This document shows positions 41,541 through 50,923 of a DNA stretch of 64,000 bases, piece by piece (the first letter of the stretch is position 1; each line of letters starts with the position of its first letter). Origin of the DNA: CAMDHY01 sp046156265 (GTDB lineage Bacteria; Pseudomonadota; Alphaproteobacteria; Rhizobiales; Segnochrobactraceae); assembly GCF_046156265.1 (NCBI RefSeq), contig NZ_JAWDIR010000011.1, positions 682,001 to 746,000 on the forward strand, read 5' to 3'. The notes under the pieces are model-generated. The model had not been told where the DNA came from, made no database searches, and saw only the letters and a program-made list of their open reading frames with translations. The position numbers and the translations under genes were made by a program.

Positions 41541-41584
41541 CGTACCCGACGCGCCGGTCGCCGGCGGAGAGACAAAGCCAGGCC

Positions 41585-43195
41585 ATGCTCTATTTCGCCC
41601 GCTGGAAGATCGTCGCAATCCTCGCCGTCATTCTGGCCGGGTTCGCCGCGATGCTGCCGAACTTCTTCCCGGCTTCGACGGTCGCCGAGTGGCCGCCCTT
41701 CCTGCCGAAGCGGCAGATCGTGCTCGGCCTCGACCTCCAGGGCGGCGCCTATCTGCTCTACGAGGTCGACCGCAAGGACTACGAGCAGAAGCGGCTGCGG
41801 ACGCTGGTGGGCGAAATCCGCGACACGCTCCGCCGGGAGCCGCGCATCGGCTACACCGGCCTCGGCGTCCAGGGCGACGCTGTGCAGGTCCGCATTCGTG
41901 ACAGCGAGCGATTCGAGGACGCCCGGCAGCGCCTCGAGGAATTGCGCAACCCGCTGACCTCGACGCTGATGGGTGGTTCGCCCGTCGACGAGTTCGCCGT
42001 CGCCATGGGCACCGACGGTGTCGCCCGGTTCACCTTCACAGAAGACGGCATGGCGCAGCGGGTCCGCTCGATCGTCGACCAGTCGATCGAGGTGATCCGC
42101 CGCCGCGTCGACGAACTCGGCACCACGGAGCCGAGCATCCAGCGCGAGGGCGAGGACCGCATCCTCGTCGAGGCGCCGGGGCTCCAGGATCCGGGGCGCC
42201 TGAAGGCGCTGATCGGCCAGACGGCGGCCCTGACCTTCCATCTCGTCGACGTCACTTCGTCGATGTCGGACGCGCTGCAGGGGCGGTCGCCGCCCGGCAC
42301 GATCCTGCTCAACTCTGTCGACGATCCGCCGCAGCCCTACATCGTCGAAGAGACGCCGCTCTTGACCGGCGAGGATCTCATCGACGCGCAGCCGAGCTTC
42401 GACAGCAACACCAACGAGCCGGTGGTGTCTTTCCGCCTGTCGACGACCGGCGCGCGCAAGTTCGGGACCGTGACGGCCCAGAACGTCGGCCGCCCGTTCG
42501 CCATCGTGCTCGACGACGAGGTGATCTCGGCGCCGGTCATCCGCGAGCCGATCACCGGCGGCGCCGGGCAGATCTCGGGCAGCTTTACGGTCGAAACGGC
42601 GAACGATCTGTCGATCCTGCTCAGGGCCGGCGCGCTGCCGGCACGCCTGACGATCCTCGAGGAGCGCACCGTCGGCCCCGGTCTCGGTGCCGACTCGATC
42701 CGCGCCGGCGTCATCGCCGCCATCGTCGGAGCGATCGCGGTGATCATCTTCATGATCGCCGTCTACGGTTTCCTCGGCGTGCTCGCCGACATTGCCGTCG
42801 TCGTCAACGTGGTGCTGATCCTCGGCGTGATGTCGCTGCTCGGGGCGACGCTGACGTTGCCGGGCATCGCGGGGATCGTGCTGACGATCGGCATGGCGGT
42901 GGATTCGAACGTGCTTATCTACGAGCGCATCCGGGAGGAGGCGCGGGCGGGACGCTCCGCGATCTCGTCGATCGACACCGGCTTCACGCGCGCCCTCGCC
43001 ACCATCCTGGATGCCAACATCACGACGCTGATTGCCGCCGTGGTGCTGTTCTATCTCGGCTCCGGCCCGGTCAGAGGCTTCGCGGTGACGCTCGCCATCG
43101 GCATCCTGACGACGATCTTCACCGCCTTCCTGGTGACCCGCCTGATGGTGGCGGTGTGGGTGCGCCGCACCCGCCCGACCGCCATTCCGATCTGA
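41585..43195 (+). CDS. secD: protein translocase subunit SecD
   Basis: A 536-residue RND-family membrane protein. One N-terminal helix leads to the large periplasmic domain, which opens with VLGLDLQGGAYLLYEVDRKD, and to five C-terminal helices with the motifs TVGPGLGADSIRAGVIAAIV, GIVLTIGMAVDSNVLIYERI and ANITTLIAAVVLFYLGSGPV. With SecF it uses the proton-motive force to help pull exported proteins through SecYEG. It starts 44 bases after yajC. Confidence 0.97.
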   Translation: MLYFARWKIVAILAVILAGFAAMLPNFFPASTVAEWPPFLPKRQIVLGLDLQGGAYLLYEVDRKDYEQKRLRTLVGEIRDTLRREPRIGYTGLGVQGDAVQVRIRDSERFEDARQRLEELRNPLTSTLMGGSPVDEFAVAMGTDGVARFTFTEDGMAQRVRSIVDQSIEVIRRRVDELGTTEPSIQREGEDRILVEAPGLQDPGRLKALIGQTAALTFHLVDVTSSMSDALQGRSPPGTILLNSVDDPPQPYIVEETPLLTGEDLIDAQPSFDSNTNEPVVSFRLSTTGARKFGTVTAQNVGRPFAIVLDDEVISAPVIREPITGGAGQISGSFTVETANDLSILLRAGALPARLTILEERTVGPGLGADSIRAGVIAAIVGAIAVIIFMIAVYGFLGVLADIAVVVNVVLILGVMSLLGATLTLPGIAGIVLTIGMAVDSNVLIYERIREEARAGRSAISSIDTGFTRALATILDANITTLIAAVVLFYLGSGPVRGFAVTLAIGILTTIFTAFLVTRLMVAVWVRRTRPTAIPI

Positions 43196-43209
43196 CCGGA
43201 GTCTCGCAG

Positions 43210-44148
43210 ATGGGCCTGATCCGGCTTTTCCCGGCGAACACAAAAGTGCCGTTCATGCGGTGGACGGTGGTGACCGTGCCGCTGACGATCGTCGCGACCG
43301 TCATCTCGATCGCCTTGTTTTTTACCGTGGGCCTCAACTACGGCATCGATTTCCAGGGCGGCACCGTCATCGAGATCAAGACGAAGGACGGCCCGGCCGA
43401 TATCGGCGAGATCCGAACCACCCTCGATGCGCTGAACCTCGGTGACGTGCAGGTTGTCGAGTTCGGCGCGCCGGACGACGTGCTGATCCGCGTGCAGCGC
43501 CAGGAGGGCGGCGACGAGGCGCAGCAGCGGGTGATTGCGCTGGTGCAGGACACCTTCGGCGACAGCGTCGATTTCCGCCGCACCGAGGTGGTCGGCCCGC
43601 GCGTCTCTGCCGAGCTCGCCCGCAACGGTGTCATCGGCGTCGGCGTCGCGCTCCTCGGTATTCTCGTCTACCTGTGGCTCCGCTTCGAGTGGCAGTATGC
43701 TGTCGGCGCGGTGCTGACGACGGCGCACGACGTCATCATGACGATCGGCCTGTTCGCCGCCCTCCAGCTCGATTTCAGCCTGTCGAGTATCGCGGCGATC
43801 CTCACCATTCTCGGCTATTCGCTCAACGACACCGTCGTCGTCTATGATCGAATCCGTGAGAATCTCCGAAAATACAAGAAGATGCCGCTTCGCGAGCTGA
43901 TCGACATGTCGATCAACGACACGCTGTCGCGCACGACGATCACCGCGGTGACGACGCTGCTCGCCCTGACGTCGCTCTATGTCTTCGGCGGCGAGGTGAT
44001 CAGCTCGTTCGTCCTGGCGATGATCTGGGGAATCATTGTCGGCACGTTCTCGTCGATCTTCGTCGCCGCGCCGGCGCTGATCCTGTTCGGCCTGCGGCCG
44101 TCGAAGCCGGCGGCGGACGAAACGTCCAAGTCCGCCACGGCCACCTGA
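43210..44148 (+). CDS. secF: protein translocase subunit SecF
   Basis: A 312-residue RND-family partner of SecD. It has the short periplasmic motif GLNYGIDFQGGTVIEIKTKD and the C-terminal helices with VVGPRVSAELARNGVIGVGV, ILGYSLNDTVVVYDRIRENL and SRTTITAVTTLLALTSLYVF. The ATG at 43210 follows the secD stop by 14 bases, with CCGGAG upstream. Genes downstream follow the standard alphaproteobacterial order. Confidence 0.97.
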   Translation: MGLIRLFPANTKVPFMRWTVVTVPLTIVATVISIALFFTVGLNYGIDFQGGTVIEIKTKDGPADIGEIRTTLDALNLGDVQVVEFGAPDDVLIRVQRQEGGDEAQQRVIALVQDTFGDSVDFRRTEVVGPRVSAELARNGVIGVGVALLGILVYLWLRFEWQYAVGAVLTTAHDVIMTIGLFAALQLDFSLSSIAAILTILGYSLNDTVVVYDRIRENLRKYKKMPLRELIDMSINDTLSRTTITAVTTLLALTSLYVFGGEVISSFVLAMIWGIIVGTFSSIFVAAPALILFGLRPSKPAADETSKSATAT

Positions 44149-44156
44149 CCTGCGCG

Positions 44157-44552
44157 ATGAAGGGGCTTCGCGACGCCACGCCGCGCGACGCCCACTTTCC
44201 GGGCCGCGCACCGATCGATGCCTATGGCGGCGGTGGCTTCCGCTTCGCCGGCATGTCGCACAAAGGCGGCGTGCTCTGCCTGCCGAGCGGCATCCACGGC
44301 TGGGTGCCGGGTCCGTTCGGCGATCTGTCGGAGCGGGACTTCGACCGCGTCGTCGCCGAGGCGGCGGGCTTCGAGCTCCTGGTGCTCGGGACGGGGGCGG
44401 TGCTCGCCGCAGCGCCGGACTGGCTGCGCTGGCGCCTGAAGGAGGTCGGGCTCCGGCTGGAGGCGCTCGACACCGGGGCCGCGATCCGCACCTACAACAT
44501 CCTGCTCGCGGAGGACCGCGCCGTCGGCGCCGCGCTGTTGCCCGTCGACTGA
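44157..44552 (+). CDS. Mth938-like domain protein (DUF498/NDUFAF3 family)
   Basis: A 131-residue protein of the Mth938/DUF498 family, related to the mitochondrial complex I assembly factor NDUFAF3. Landmarks: HFPGRAPIDAYGGGGFRFAG, the invariant SHKGGVLCLPSGIHGW and ELLVLGTGAVLAAAPDWLRW. It starts 8 bases after secF. Together with the next gene, an NDUFAF6-type protein, it forms a conserved pair beside secDF, consistent with complex I or membrane biogenesis, though bacterial roles are not established. Confidence 0.85.
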   Translation: MKGLRDATPRDAHFPGRAPIDAYGGGGFRFAGMSHKGGVLCLPSGIHGWVPGPFGDLSERDFDRVVAEAAGFELLVLGTGAVLAAAPDWLRWRLKEVGLRLEALDTGAAIRTYNILLAEDRAVGAALLPVD

Positions 44553-44580
44553 CCGGCACCGGCCCCCTATCTCCTGCGGC

Positions 44581-45432
44581 ATGAGCGAGCCCCCCGACGC
44601 CAATCGAGACACTGCCCGCGCCCTCGACCGGGATCGCTACCTCGCGGCGCTGTTCGCGCCCGCGCCGGCGCGACCGGCCCTGTTCGCGCTCGCGGCCTTC
44701 GGCGGCGAGACCGCGCGCGTTCGCGACGTCGTGCGCGAACCGATGCTCGGCGAGATCCGCCTGCAGTGGTGGCACGACGGGCTGTCGGCCGGTCCGGCGG
44801 AGCCGGCGAGCGGGAACCCGGTGCTCGACGGCGTCCGCGCCGCGGCGCAGCGCTGGCATCTGCCGCTCGCCGCCCTCGTGCACACCGTCGAGGCGCGCCG
44901 CCTCACCCTCTATGACGACCCTTTCGCGACGCTGACCGACCTCGAGGGCTATGCCGGCGAGACCGACGGCACGCTGACGCAGCTCGCGGCGATCGTGCTC
45001 GCCGAGGGCCAGGACCCCGGGACCGGGACGATCGCCGGTCACGCCGGCGTCGCGGAGACGCTCGTGCGGACGATCGCAGAGATGCCTGTGCAGGCTGCGC
45101 GCGGGCGCTGCCAGCTGCCGCTCGACGTGCTGGACCGGCAGGGCGCCGATGTGGCCGACCTTCTCGCCGGGCGCGCAACCCCGGCGCTGGCGGCGACTCT
45201 CGCCGAACTCGCGGATGCGGCGCGGTCGCACCTCGACGCGGTGCGCGCGGGGCTCGCGGACGTCGCGCCGGCGGTGCTGCCGGCCTTCCTGCACCTCGCG
45301 CCGCTGCGCGGCCGTCTCGCGTCCCTGACGCGTCCGGGGCGCGATCCGTTCAAGACGGTGCTGGCGCCTTCACCGCTCCGCGATCAATGGCGCCTCTGGC
45401 GGGTCGCCCGGGCGCCGTCGCGGCGGCTCTGA
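44581..45432 (+). CDS. squalene/phytoene synthase family protein (NDUFAF6-like)
   Basis: A 283-residue protein of the prenyl-transferring squalene/phytoene synthase fold: DRYLAALFAPAPARPALFAL, VREPMLGEIRLQWWHDGLSA and ETDGTLTQLAAIVLAEG. The two Asp-rich DxxxD motifs needed for diphosphate binding are poorly kept (LYDDPFATLTDLEGYAGETD is the closest to the first), so a true synthase activity is doubtful. Such proteins are homologues of the complex I assembly factor NDUFAF6. It lies 28 bases after the Mth938-like gene and converges on trmFO. Confidence 0.83.
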   Translation: MSEPPDANRDTARALDRDRYLAALFAPAPARPALFALAAFGGETARVRDVVREPMLGEIRLQWWHDGLSAGPAEPASGNPVLDGVRAAAQRWHLPLAALVHTVEARRLTLYDDPFATLTDLEGYAGETDGTLTQLAAIVLAEGQDPGTGTIAGHAGVAETLVRTIAEMPVQAARGRCQLPLDVLDRQGADVADLLAGRATPALAATLAELADAARSHLDAVRAGLADVAPAVLPAFLHLAPLRGRLASLTRPGRDPFKTVLAPSPLRDQWRLWRVARAPSRRL

Positions 45433-45450
45433 GGGTCGCGACCGGCCGGG

Positions 45451-46896
45451 CTACTCCGCGGCCGCTGCGGCCGTCTCACCAAGGCCGAGCCAGGCGCGAG
45501 CGTCGACGAGGGCACGGGCGCTCATGGCGCGCTTGCGGGCGACAGACTTCGCTGTGCCGCGCAGCCGCACGCCGCCCTCGGACGTTGGGGCCTCGATCGG
45601 CGGGAACAGCCCGAAGTTGACGTTCATCGGCTGGAACGTCCGCCGGCCGCCTTCCTCGGCGCCGAGGTGGCCGCCGGTGATGTGGGCGAGGAGGGCGCCG
45701 ATCGCCGTCGTCGCCGGCGGCGGGCTCACCGGCTGGCCGAGCCGCTCGGCGGCGGCGAAGCGGCCGGCGAGCAGGCCCATCGCGGCCGATTCGACATAGC
45801 CCTCACAGCCGGTGATCTGGCCGGCGAAGCGGATCCGCCCGTCCGCCTTCAGCGCCAGCGTGCCGTCGAGGAGGGCGGGGGAGTTCAGGAAGGTGTTGCG
45901 GTGCAGGCCGCCGAGGCGGGCGAACTCGGCTTTCTCGAGCCCCGGGATCATCCGGAAGATGCGCACCTGCTCGGCATATTTCAGCTTGGTCTGGAAGCCG
46001 ACGATGTTGAAGAGCGTGCCGAGGGCGTTGTCCTGGCGAAGCTGCACCACGGCGTAGGGTTTCGGCTGCGGCATGCGCGGGTTGGTGAGGCCGAATGGCT
46101 TCATCGGGCCGTGGCGCAGCGTCTCCGGCCCGCGCGCCGCCATCTCCTCGATCGGCAGGCAGCCATCGAAGTAGGGGGTGGACGCCTCCCATTCCTTGAA
46201 CGACGTCACCTCGGCCGAGACCAGCGCCGCGATGAACGCGTCGTAGGTCTCGCGGTCCATCGGGCAGTTCAGGTAGTCGGCGCCGGTTCCGCCGGGTCCC
46301 GCCTTGTCGTAGCGGGACTGGAACCAGACGGTGTCGAAGTCGATGGTGTCGCGGTGGACGATCGGCGCGATGGCGTCGAAGAAGGCGAGCTGGTCGGTGC
46401 CGGTGAGGGCGCTGATGGCGCGGGCGAGCGCACCCGACGTCAGCGGGCCGGTGGCGACGATCGCCAGGTCGGCATCCTCCGGCGGCAACTCGGTCACTTC
46501 CTCGCGACGGATGGTGACGAGGGGCTCTGCCTCGATCGCGGCGGTGACGGCGGCGGCGAAGCCCTCGCGGTCGACGGCGAGCGCGCCGCCGGCCGGCACC
46601 TGGTTGCGGTCGGCCGCGGCCATCACCAGCGATTCGGCGAGGCGGAGCTCGGCGTGCAGCAGCCCGACGGCGTTGGTCTCGGCGTCGTCGGACCGGAAGG
46701 AGTTCGAGCAGACGAGCTCGGCGAGGCGGTCGGTGTGGTGGGCATCGGTCATCCGCACCGGCCGCATCTCGTGCAGCACGACCGGAACGCCGCGGCGGGC
46801 GAGCTGCCAGGCCGCCTCGCAGCCGGCGAGGCCGCCGCCGACGATGTGGACAGGACGGCGCGGGTCGGAGCTGGTCTTCGGGGCATCGGTGTTCAT
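45451..46896 (-). CDS. trmFO: methylenetetrahydrofolate-tRNA-(uracil-5-)-methyltransferase TrmFO
   Basis: A 481-residue FAD/folate-dependent enzyme that makes 5-methyluridine at position 54 of tRNA. The FAD site is VHIVGGGLAGCEAAWQLARR, followed by ELVCSNSFRSDDAETNAVGL, CPMDRETYDAFIAALVSAEV and the C-terminal TGCEGYVESAAMGLLAGRFA and PMNVNFGLFPPI. The ATG at 46896 gives the family length; the longer frame upstream has no similarity. It converges with the secDF-side genes, with 18 bases between stops. Confidence 0.95.
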   Translation of the reverse strand: MNTDAPKTSSDPRRPVHIVGGGLAGCEAAWQLARRGVPVVLHEMRPVRMTDAHHTDRLAELVCSNSFRSDDAETNAVGLLHAELRLAESLVMAAADRNQVPAGGALAVDREGFAAAVTAAIEAEPLVTIRREEVTELPPEDADLAIVATGPLTSGALARAISALTGTDQLAFFDAIAPIVHRDTIDFDTVWFQSRYDKAGPGGTGADYLNCPMDRETYDAFIAALVSAEVTSFKEWEASTPYFDGCLPIEEMAARGPETLRHGPMKPFGLTNPRMPQPKPYAVVQLRQDNALGTLFNIVGFQTKLKYAEQVRIFRMIPGLEKAEFARLGGLHRNTFLNSPALLDGTLALKADGRIRFAGQITGCEGYVESAAMGLLAGRFAAAERLGQPVSPPPATTAIGALLAHITGGHLGAEEGGRRTFQPMNVNFGLFPPIEAPTSEGGVRLRGTAKSVARKRAMSARALVDARAWLGLGETAAAAAE

Positions 46897-46984
46897 GGCC
46901 GTGGTATGGATCGCCGCCCGGTGAGCGTCAACGGCCGGGCCGGCAACGCCGTGGTGGCGAGAGCCGCGGTGTCGGGAGAGCAGT

Positions 46985-48175
46985 GTGGCGGAGCGACGGG
47001 AAGCGGCACGAGAGGTTGCCACGGCGCTCGGCCTCGCCGCCGGCCCGGCGGTGGCGCTCGGCATCGCCCGTTTCGGCTACGGCCTGCTGGTGCCGGCGAT
47101 GCAGGGCGACCTCGGCTGGAGCTATTCCCAGGCCGGCCTCGCCAATGCTGCCAACGCCCTTGGCTATCTCGTCGGAGCGCTGCTCTCGGCGGCCGCGATC
47201 GGCCGCTTCGGCGCCCGCCGCACGGCGGTCATCGGCCTCGTCGTGACGGTGGCGACGACGGCGGCAACCGGCCTCGTCAGCGATTTCCTCGCCTTGTGTG
47301 TGCTGCGCTTCCTGCCGGGGCTGTCGGGCGCCTTCGTGTTCGTCGCCGGAGGCGTTATGGCGGCGCGGCTCGCCGCCGAGCGGCCCGGAAGCCGCGGCCT
47401 CTTGATCGGCCTGTTCTATGTCGGACCCGGCGTCGGCATGGCGATCGCCGGATTGCTGCTGCCGGGTCTCGTCGACGATCGCCCGGACCTCTGGCGCTGG
47501 GGCTGGGTAGCCGCCGCGGTCGCAGCGGCGGTGCTGACGCCGGCGTTCGTGCTGGCGGCGCGGCAAGTCCCGGCGCCCGCACGTGCGGCGCCGGGAACGG
47601 TCACCCGACCCGGGATGGCGCGCTTCGTGCCGGCGCTGGCGAGCTACTTCGTCTACGCGCTCGGCATGATCGGCTACCTCACCTTCGTCGTCGCCGACCT
47701 TGTCGCCGACGGCGCGTCGGCAGCGGTCGTGACTGCATTCTGGGTCTGCCTTGCGGTCGCGAGCTTCCCGGGTCCGTGGATCTGGCAGCGGCTGCTCGAC
47801 CGGGCGGACGACGGGCGGGCGATGGCCGTCCTGTGCGCGATGATGGCGACCGGGGTCGGACTGTCGATCGTCGGCGGGCTCATCGGCGTGTTCGCCTCGG
47901 CGCTGTTCACCGGCGTCGCCATGCTGTCCGTCGTGGCGGCGACGACGTCGCTGGTGCGCAAGGGCGTGGCGCCGGTCGGGTGGCCGGCGGGCATCGCGGT
48001 GTTCACCGTCGCCTTCGGCGTCGGCCAGACGATCGGACCCTGGCTCGCTGGCGTCGTCAGCGACCGCTTCGGCGGCCTCGATGCGGGACTGACGGTGTCC
48101 GGGGCGCTGATGGCGCTCGCGGCGGTGGTTGCGTTGCTGCAGAAACCGGTCTCCGCTTCCCCGGAGCGCCCGTGA
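46985..48175 (+). CDS. YbfB/YjiJ family MFS transporter
   Basis: A 396-residue protein with twelve membrane helices. The first helix region, PAVALGIARFGYGLLVPAMQ, and QAGLANAANALGYLVGALLS are typical of the YbfB/YjiJ group of the major facilitator superfamily. A basic loop FGARRTAV matches the motif between helices 2 and 3. Substrates for this group are unknown; sugar or drug export has been suggested for relatives. The GTG at 46985 is preceded by GGGAGAG. It is divergent from trmFO by 88 bases and is followed 43 bases later by a lipoprotein gene. Confidence 0.85.
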   Translation: MAERREAAREVATALGLAAGPAVALGIARFGYGLLVPAMQGDLGWSYSQAGLANAANALGYLVGALLSAAAIGRFGARRTAVIGLVVTVATTAATGLVSDFLALCVLRFLPGLSGAFVFVAGGVMAARLAAERPGSRGLLIGLFYVGPGVGMAIAGLLLPGLVDDRPDLWRWGWVAAAVAAAVLTPAFVLAARQVPAPARAAPGTVTRPGMARFVPALASYFVYALGMIGYLTFVVADLVADGASAAVVTAFWVCLAVASFPGPWIWQRLLDRADDGRAMAVLCAMMATGVGLSIVGGLIGVFASALFTGVAMLSVVAATTSLVRKGVAPVGWPAGIAVFTVAFGVGQTIGPWLAGVVSDRFGGLDAGLTVSGALMALAAVVALLQKPVSASPERP

Positions 48176-48218
48176 TTCGTCGGACCAGAGGCGTGACGCG
48201 ACAGGGGGAAGCCTGCGG

Positions 48219-48845
48219 ATGAGCCTGCGCAGCAGACTCGGCTGCGCCGTTGTCGTGGCGGCGCTGGTGGCTGGCTGCGCGGGCCAGCACGTCGGCCAGC
48301 CGCTTTCCTGGTACCGGGCGCACGGCGGCACGCCGCCGTCCGGCGATCGCATCTTCGTCTGCCACGCCTTCGGCTGCGCCATCCGGACGCCGGTGACCGT
48401 CACGGCCGCCGACCGTGCCAAGCTCACACGCATCATGAAGGCAGGCACCGCATCGCCGGCGGCGGAGCGCAGGGCGATCGCCGAGGCGATCTCGTGGTTC
48501 GAGCGGCGCGTCGCCGGGCCGGTCGGCTCCGGTGGCGACGTCGGCGGTCTCGACCTGTGGAACGCCGGCGTGCCGGGCCAGATGGACTGCATCGACGAGT
48601 CCACCAACACGACGAGCTACCTGCTGCTGCTGCAATCGTGGAAGCTGCTGCGCCATCACACGGTCGCCTCGCCGGTGGCGCGCGGGTTCTTCCTCGACGG
48701 GCGCTATCCGCACGCCACCGCCGTCGTCGTCGACGACACCACCGGCAAGCCGTGGGCGGTCGATTCCTGGCCGCAGGCGAACGGCGTGAAGCCCGACGTG
48801 ATGACGCTGCAGCGCTGGTTCGCCTCCTACCCCTGGCGGGACTGA
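48219..48845 (+). CDS. lipoprotein of unknown function with a Cys/His/Asp pattern
   Basis: A 208-residue lipoprotein. The signal MSLRSRLGCAVVVAALVAGC ends in the lipobox LVAGC, with Cys20 to be acylated. The mature part has IFVCHAFGCAIRTPVTV, a helical stretch, and a later block QMDCIDESTNTTSYLLLLQS, DGRYPHATAVVVDD and PWAVDSWPQANG. Cys124, His165 and Asp182 fall in the order seen in papain-fold and transglutaminase-like enzymes, the Cys at the start of a helix and the His in a strand, but I recognise no family by name. GGGGGAAG lies upstream of the ATG. Confidence 0.75.
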   Translation: MSLRSRLGCAVVVAALVAGCAGQHVGQPLSWYRAHGGTPPSGDRIFVCHAFGCAIRTPVTVTAADRAKLTRIMKAGTASPAAERRAIAEAISWFERRVAGPVGSGGDVGGLDLWNAGVPGQMDCIDESTNTTSYLLLLQSWKLLRHHTVASPVARGFFLDGRYPHATAVVVDDTTGKPWAVDSWPQANGVKPDVMTLQRWFASYPWRD

Positions 48846-49123
48846 GGCAGCCGCGCGACGCAGACGGTGCGCCGTCGAGGGGGCGGATGCTGCCCGCGGG
48901 ACGCCAGCGCGAAACTCCCTGCACGACTGTCGAAGGGCTACCTGCCCCGCGGCCGCGCTTGCCCTTCAGGCCGCCGGGTGCTGGATTGCTGGCTGTCATA
49001 CAACTCGAGCGCTCAGACCCGAAGTTGGCTTGACTCGCCCGGCATGCGAGAGGAGTATTCCTGTGCAAACGATCGCATACAAAAATAGCCAAGCGGTCGG
49101 GCGATAGGGAAGAAGGTGTCCGC

Positions 49124-49933
49124 ATGGAGCCCACGGTCGACACCGGCAAGCCGGCGATCGTTGCCGATGGTGCCAGCAAGCTGTTCCTCGATGGTGCAGT
49201 CGTGGCCTTCCATCAGCTGTCGATCGCCATCCAGGCCAACGAGATCCTGTGCATCGTTGGGCCGAGCGGCTGCGGGAAGACCACGTTCTTGCGCTGTATC
49301 GCCGGCCTCACCGACATCAGCTCCGGCTCGCTGCTCGTGCAAGGGAAGCCCGTCACCGGTCCGCCGGACGGCGTCGCCATGGTGTTCCAGCACTTCGGCC
49401 TGCTGCCGTGGAAGACCGTCTACGACAACGCCGCATTCGGGCTTGCGATGCGGCGCACGCCGGCCGCTGAGATCCGCGAGCGCGTCGGCCACTATCTGGA
49501 GCTCGCCGGCCTCACCGGTTTCGAGAAGCACTACCCCTACCAGCTGTCGGGCGGCATGCAGCAGCGCGTCGGGTTGGTGCGGGCGCTCGCCATGAACCCC
49601 TCCATCCTCTTGATGGACGAGCCGTTCGCTGCCCTCGACGCGCAGACCCGCGAGACGCTGCAGGAGGAACTGCTGCAGCTGATGGAACGCCCCGACGAGC
49701 GCAAGACGATGGTGTTCATCACCCATTCCATTGATGAGGCGATCCTGCTCGGCGATCGCATCGCAGTAATGAGTGCCCGGCCAGGGCGGATCATCGAGGT
49801 CCTGGAGATGCCGTTCGGCTGGCCGCGTGACGTCGAGGCCATCCGAACGGACCCGCGCTTCGCCGAGTTCCGCAACCACATTTGGCACCAGCTCAAAGCA
49901 CGTCCGCCGGCGCTGGAAGGGAGGGCTGCATGA
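49124..49933 (+). CDS. ABC transporter ATP-binding protein (NrtT/SsuB type)
   Basis: A 269-residue ATPase: Walker A VGPSGCGKTTFLR, Q-loop VFQHFGLLPWKTVYDNAAFG, signature YQLSGGMQQRVGLVRALA, Walker B ILLMDEPFAALDAQTRE and H-loop FITHSIDEAILLGDRI. Length and the WKTV Q-loop fit the nitrate/sulfonate/taurine importer family. It opens the operon of transporter and degradative enzymes; the permease ATG overlaps its stop (ATGA). The upstream 278-base gap should hold the operon promoter, but no firm -35/-10 pair was seen. Confidence 0.93.
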   Translation: MEPTVDTGKPAIVADGASKLFLDGAVVAFHQLSIAIQANEILCIVGPSGCGKTTFLRCIAGLTDISSGSLLVQGKPVTGPPDGVAMVFQHFGLLPWKTVYDNAAFGLAMRRTPAAEIRERVGHYLELAGLTGFEKHYPYQLSGGMQQRVGLVRALAMNPSILLMDEPFAALDAQTRETLQEELLQLMERPDERKTMVFITHSIDEAILLGDRIAVMSARPGRIIEVLEMPFGWPRDVEAIRTDPRFAEFRNHIWHQLKARPPALEGRAA

Positions 49934-50790
49934 GCGACCACGCCCAGGCCGTCTCGGCCCGACAGACAGCGATCTCGGATGCCCGGGCCGAGCAGGACCA
50001 GGCCAAGCGCGTCGCCGAACTGCGCCGCCGCAAGCTCGGCTACCAGAAGCTCGTCATCCGCGTCGTCTCGCTGGTGGTCGTGCTGACGGCCTGGCAGGTC
50101 TTCGGTGCGCAGATCGATCCTATCCTGTTCACGACCCCGATCGCCGTCTTCAACGCGGCGGTGGTGATGATCGGCTCCGGTGAACTCTGGCACTACCTGT
50201 GGCCGAGCCTGCAGGTCATGCTGATCGGCCTGTTCCTGGCGGCGGTTGCCGGCATCTTCCTTGGCCTGATGCTCGCCCGCTTCTGGATCCTCGACGTCGC
50301 GCTCGATATGTACGTCACCTTCCTCTACTCGACGCCGACGGTGGCGCTGGTGCCGTTGATCGTGCTGTGGGCGGGCTTCGACACAGCTGCCAAGGTCGTC
50401 ATCCTGTTCCTGTTCGCCTTCTTCCCGATGGTGATCAACACCTACCAGGGCGTGAAGAACGTCGACCCTAAACTTCTCGAGGTCGGCAAGGCGTTCCGCT
50501 GCGGCGAGGGCCAGCTCTGGTTCAACATCGTGCTGCCGGCGGCGCTGCCGTTCATCGTGACGGGGCTGCGGCTGGCGGTCGGCCGCGGTCTGATCGGCAT
50601 GGTGCTGGCCGACCTCTACACGGCGATCTCCGGCATCGGCTACCTGATCGTGCGCACCGCCTCGACCTACCAAGTAGACAAGATGTTCGTGCCGATCATG
50701 ACGCTCGGAGTCCTCGGGGTCACGATGACCGGCCTGCTGCGCTTGCTGGAACGGCGGGTGGCGCCCTGGACGGCGCAGCAGCGCGACTGA
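49930..50790 (+). CDS. ABC transporter permease (NrtT/SsuC type)
   Basis: A 286-residue inner-membrane permease with six helices after a charged cytoplasmic start (AEQDQAKRVAELRRRKLGYQ). The ATPase-coupling loop is in FRCGEGQLWFNIVLPAALPF. It belongs to the BPD_transp_1 group of the nitrate/sulfonate/taurine family. It overlaps the ATPase gene by four bases and is followed, after a strong hairpin, by the binding-protein gene. Confidence 0.92.
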   Translation: MSDHAQAVSARQTAISDARAEQDQAKRVAELRRRKLGYQKLVIRVVSLVVVLTAWQVFGAQIDPILFTTPIAVFNAAVVMIGSGELWHYLWPSLQVMLIGLFLAAVAGIFLGLMLARFWILDVALDMYVTFLYSTPTVALVPLIVLWAGFDTAAKVVILFLFAFFPMVINTYQGVKNVDPKLLEVGKAFRCGEGQLWFNIVLPAALPFIVTGLRLAVGRGLIGMVLADLYTAISGIGYLIVRTASTYQVDKMFVPIMTLGVLGVTMTGLLRLLERRVAPWTAQQRD

Positions 50791-50795
50791 CGACG

Positions 50796-50829
50796 GCGAG
50801 GCCGCGCCGCCCCACGGCGCGGCTCTCGC
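50796..50829 (+). other. intercistronic hairpin between permease and binding-protein genes
   Basis: GCGAGGCCGCGCCG pairs with CGGCGCGGC-T-CTCGC (nine plus five base pairs, one bulged T) around a five-base loop, starting 5 bases after the permease stop. There is no T run, so it is unlikely to be a plain terminator. Such hairpins in ABC operons often protect or separate parts of the transcript, allowing more binding protein than permease. Confidence 0.6.
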
Positions 50830-50923
50830 CCCGATGGTGGCCGCACGGGCCGCCGGAGCGAAGACCCCGGAGCCGCGAAGAACGGACGGGCGCGATCAGC
50901 GGATCGCCAGGAGGAGACACACA

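Noticed and set aside
49030..49062. TTGACT ... TATTCC promoter for the ABC operon
   Set aside because: The spacing is about 20 bases, too long for a confident sigma-70 promoter.
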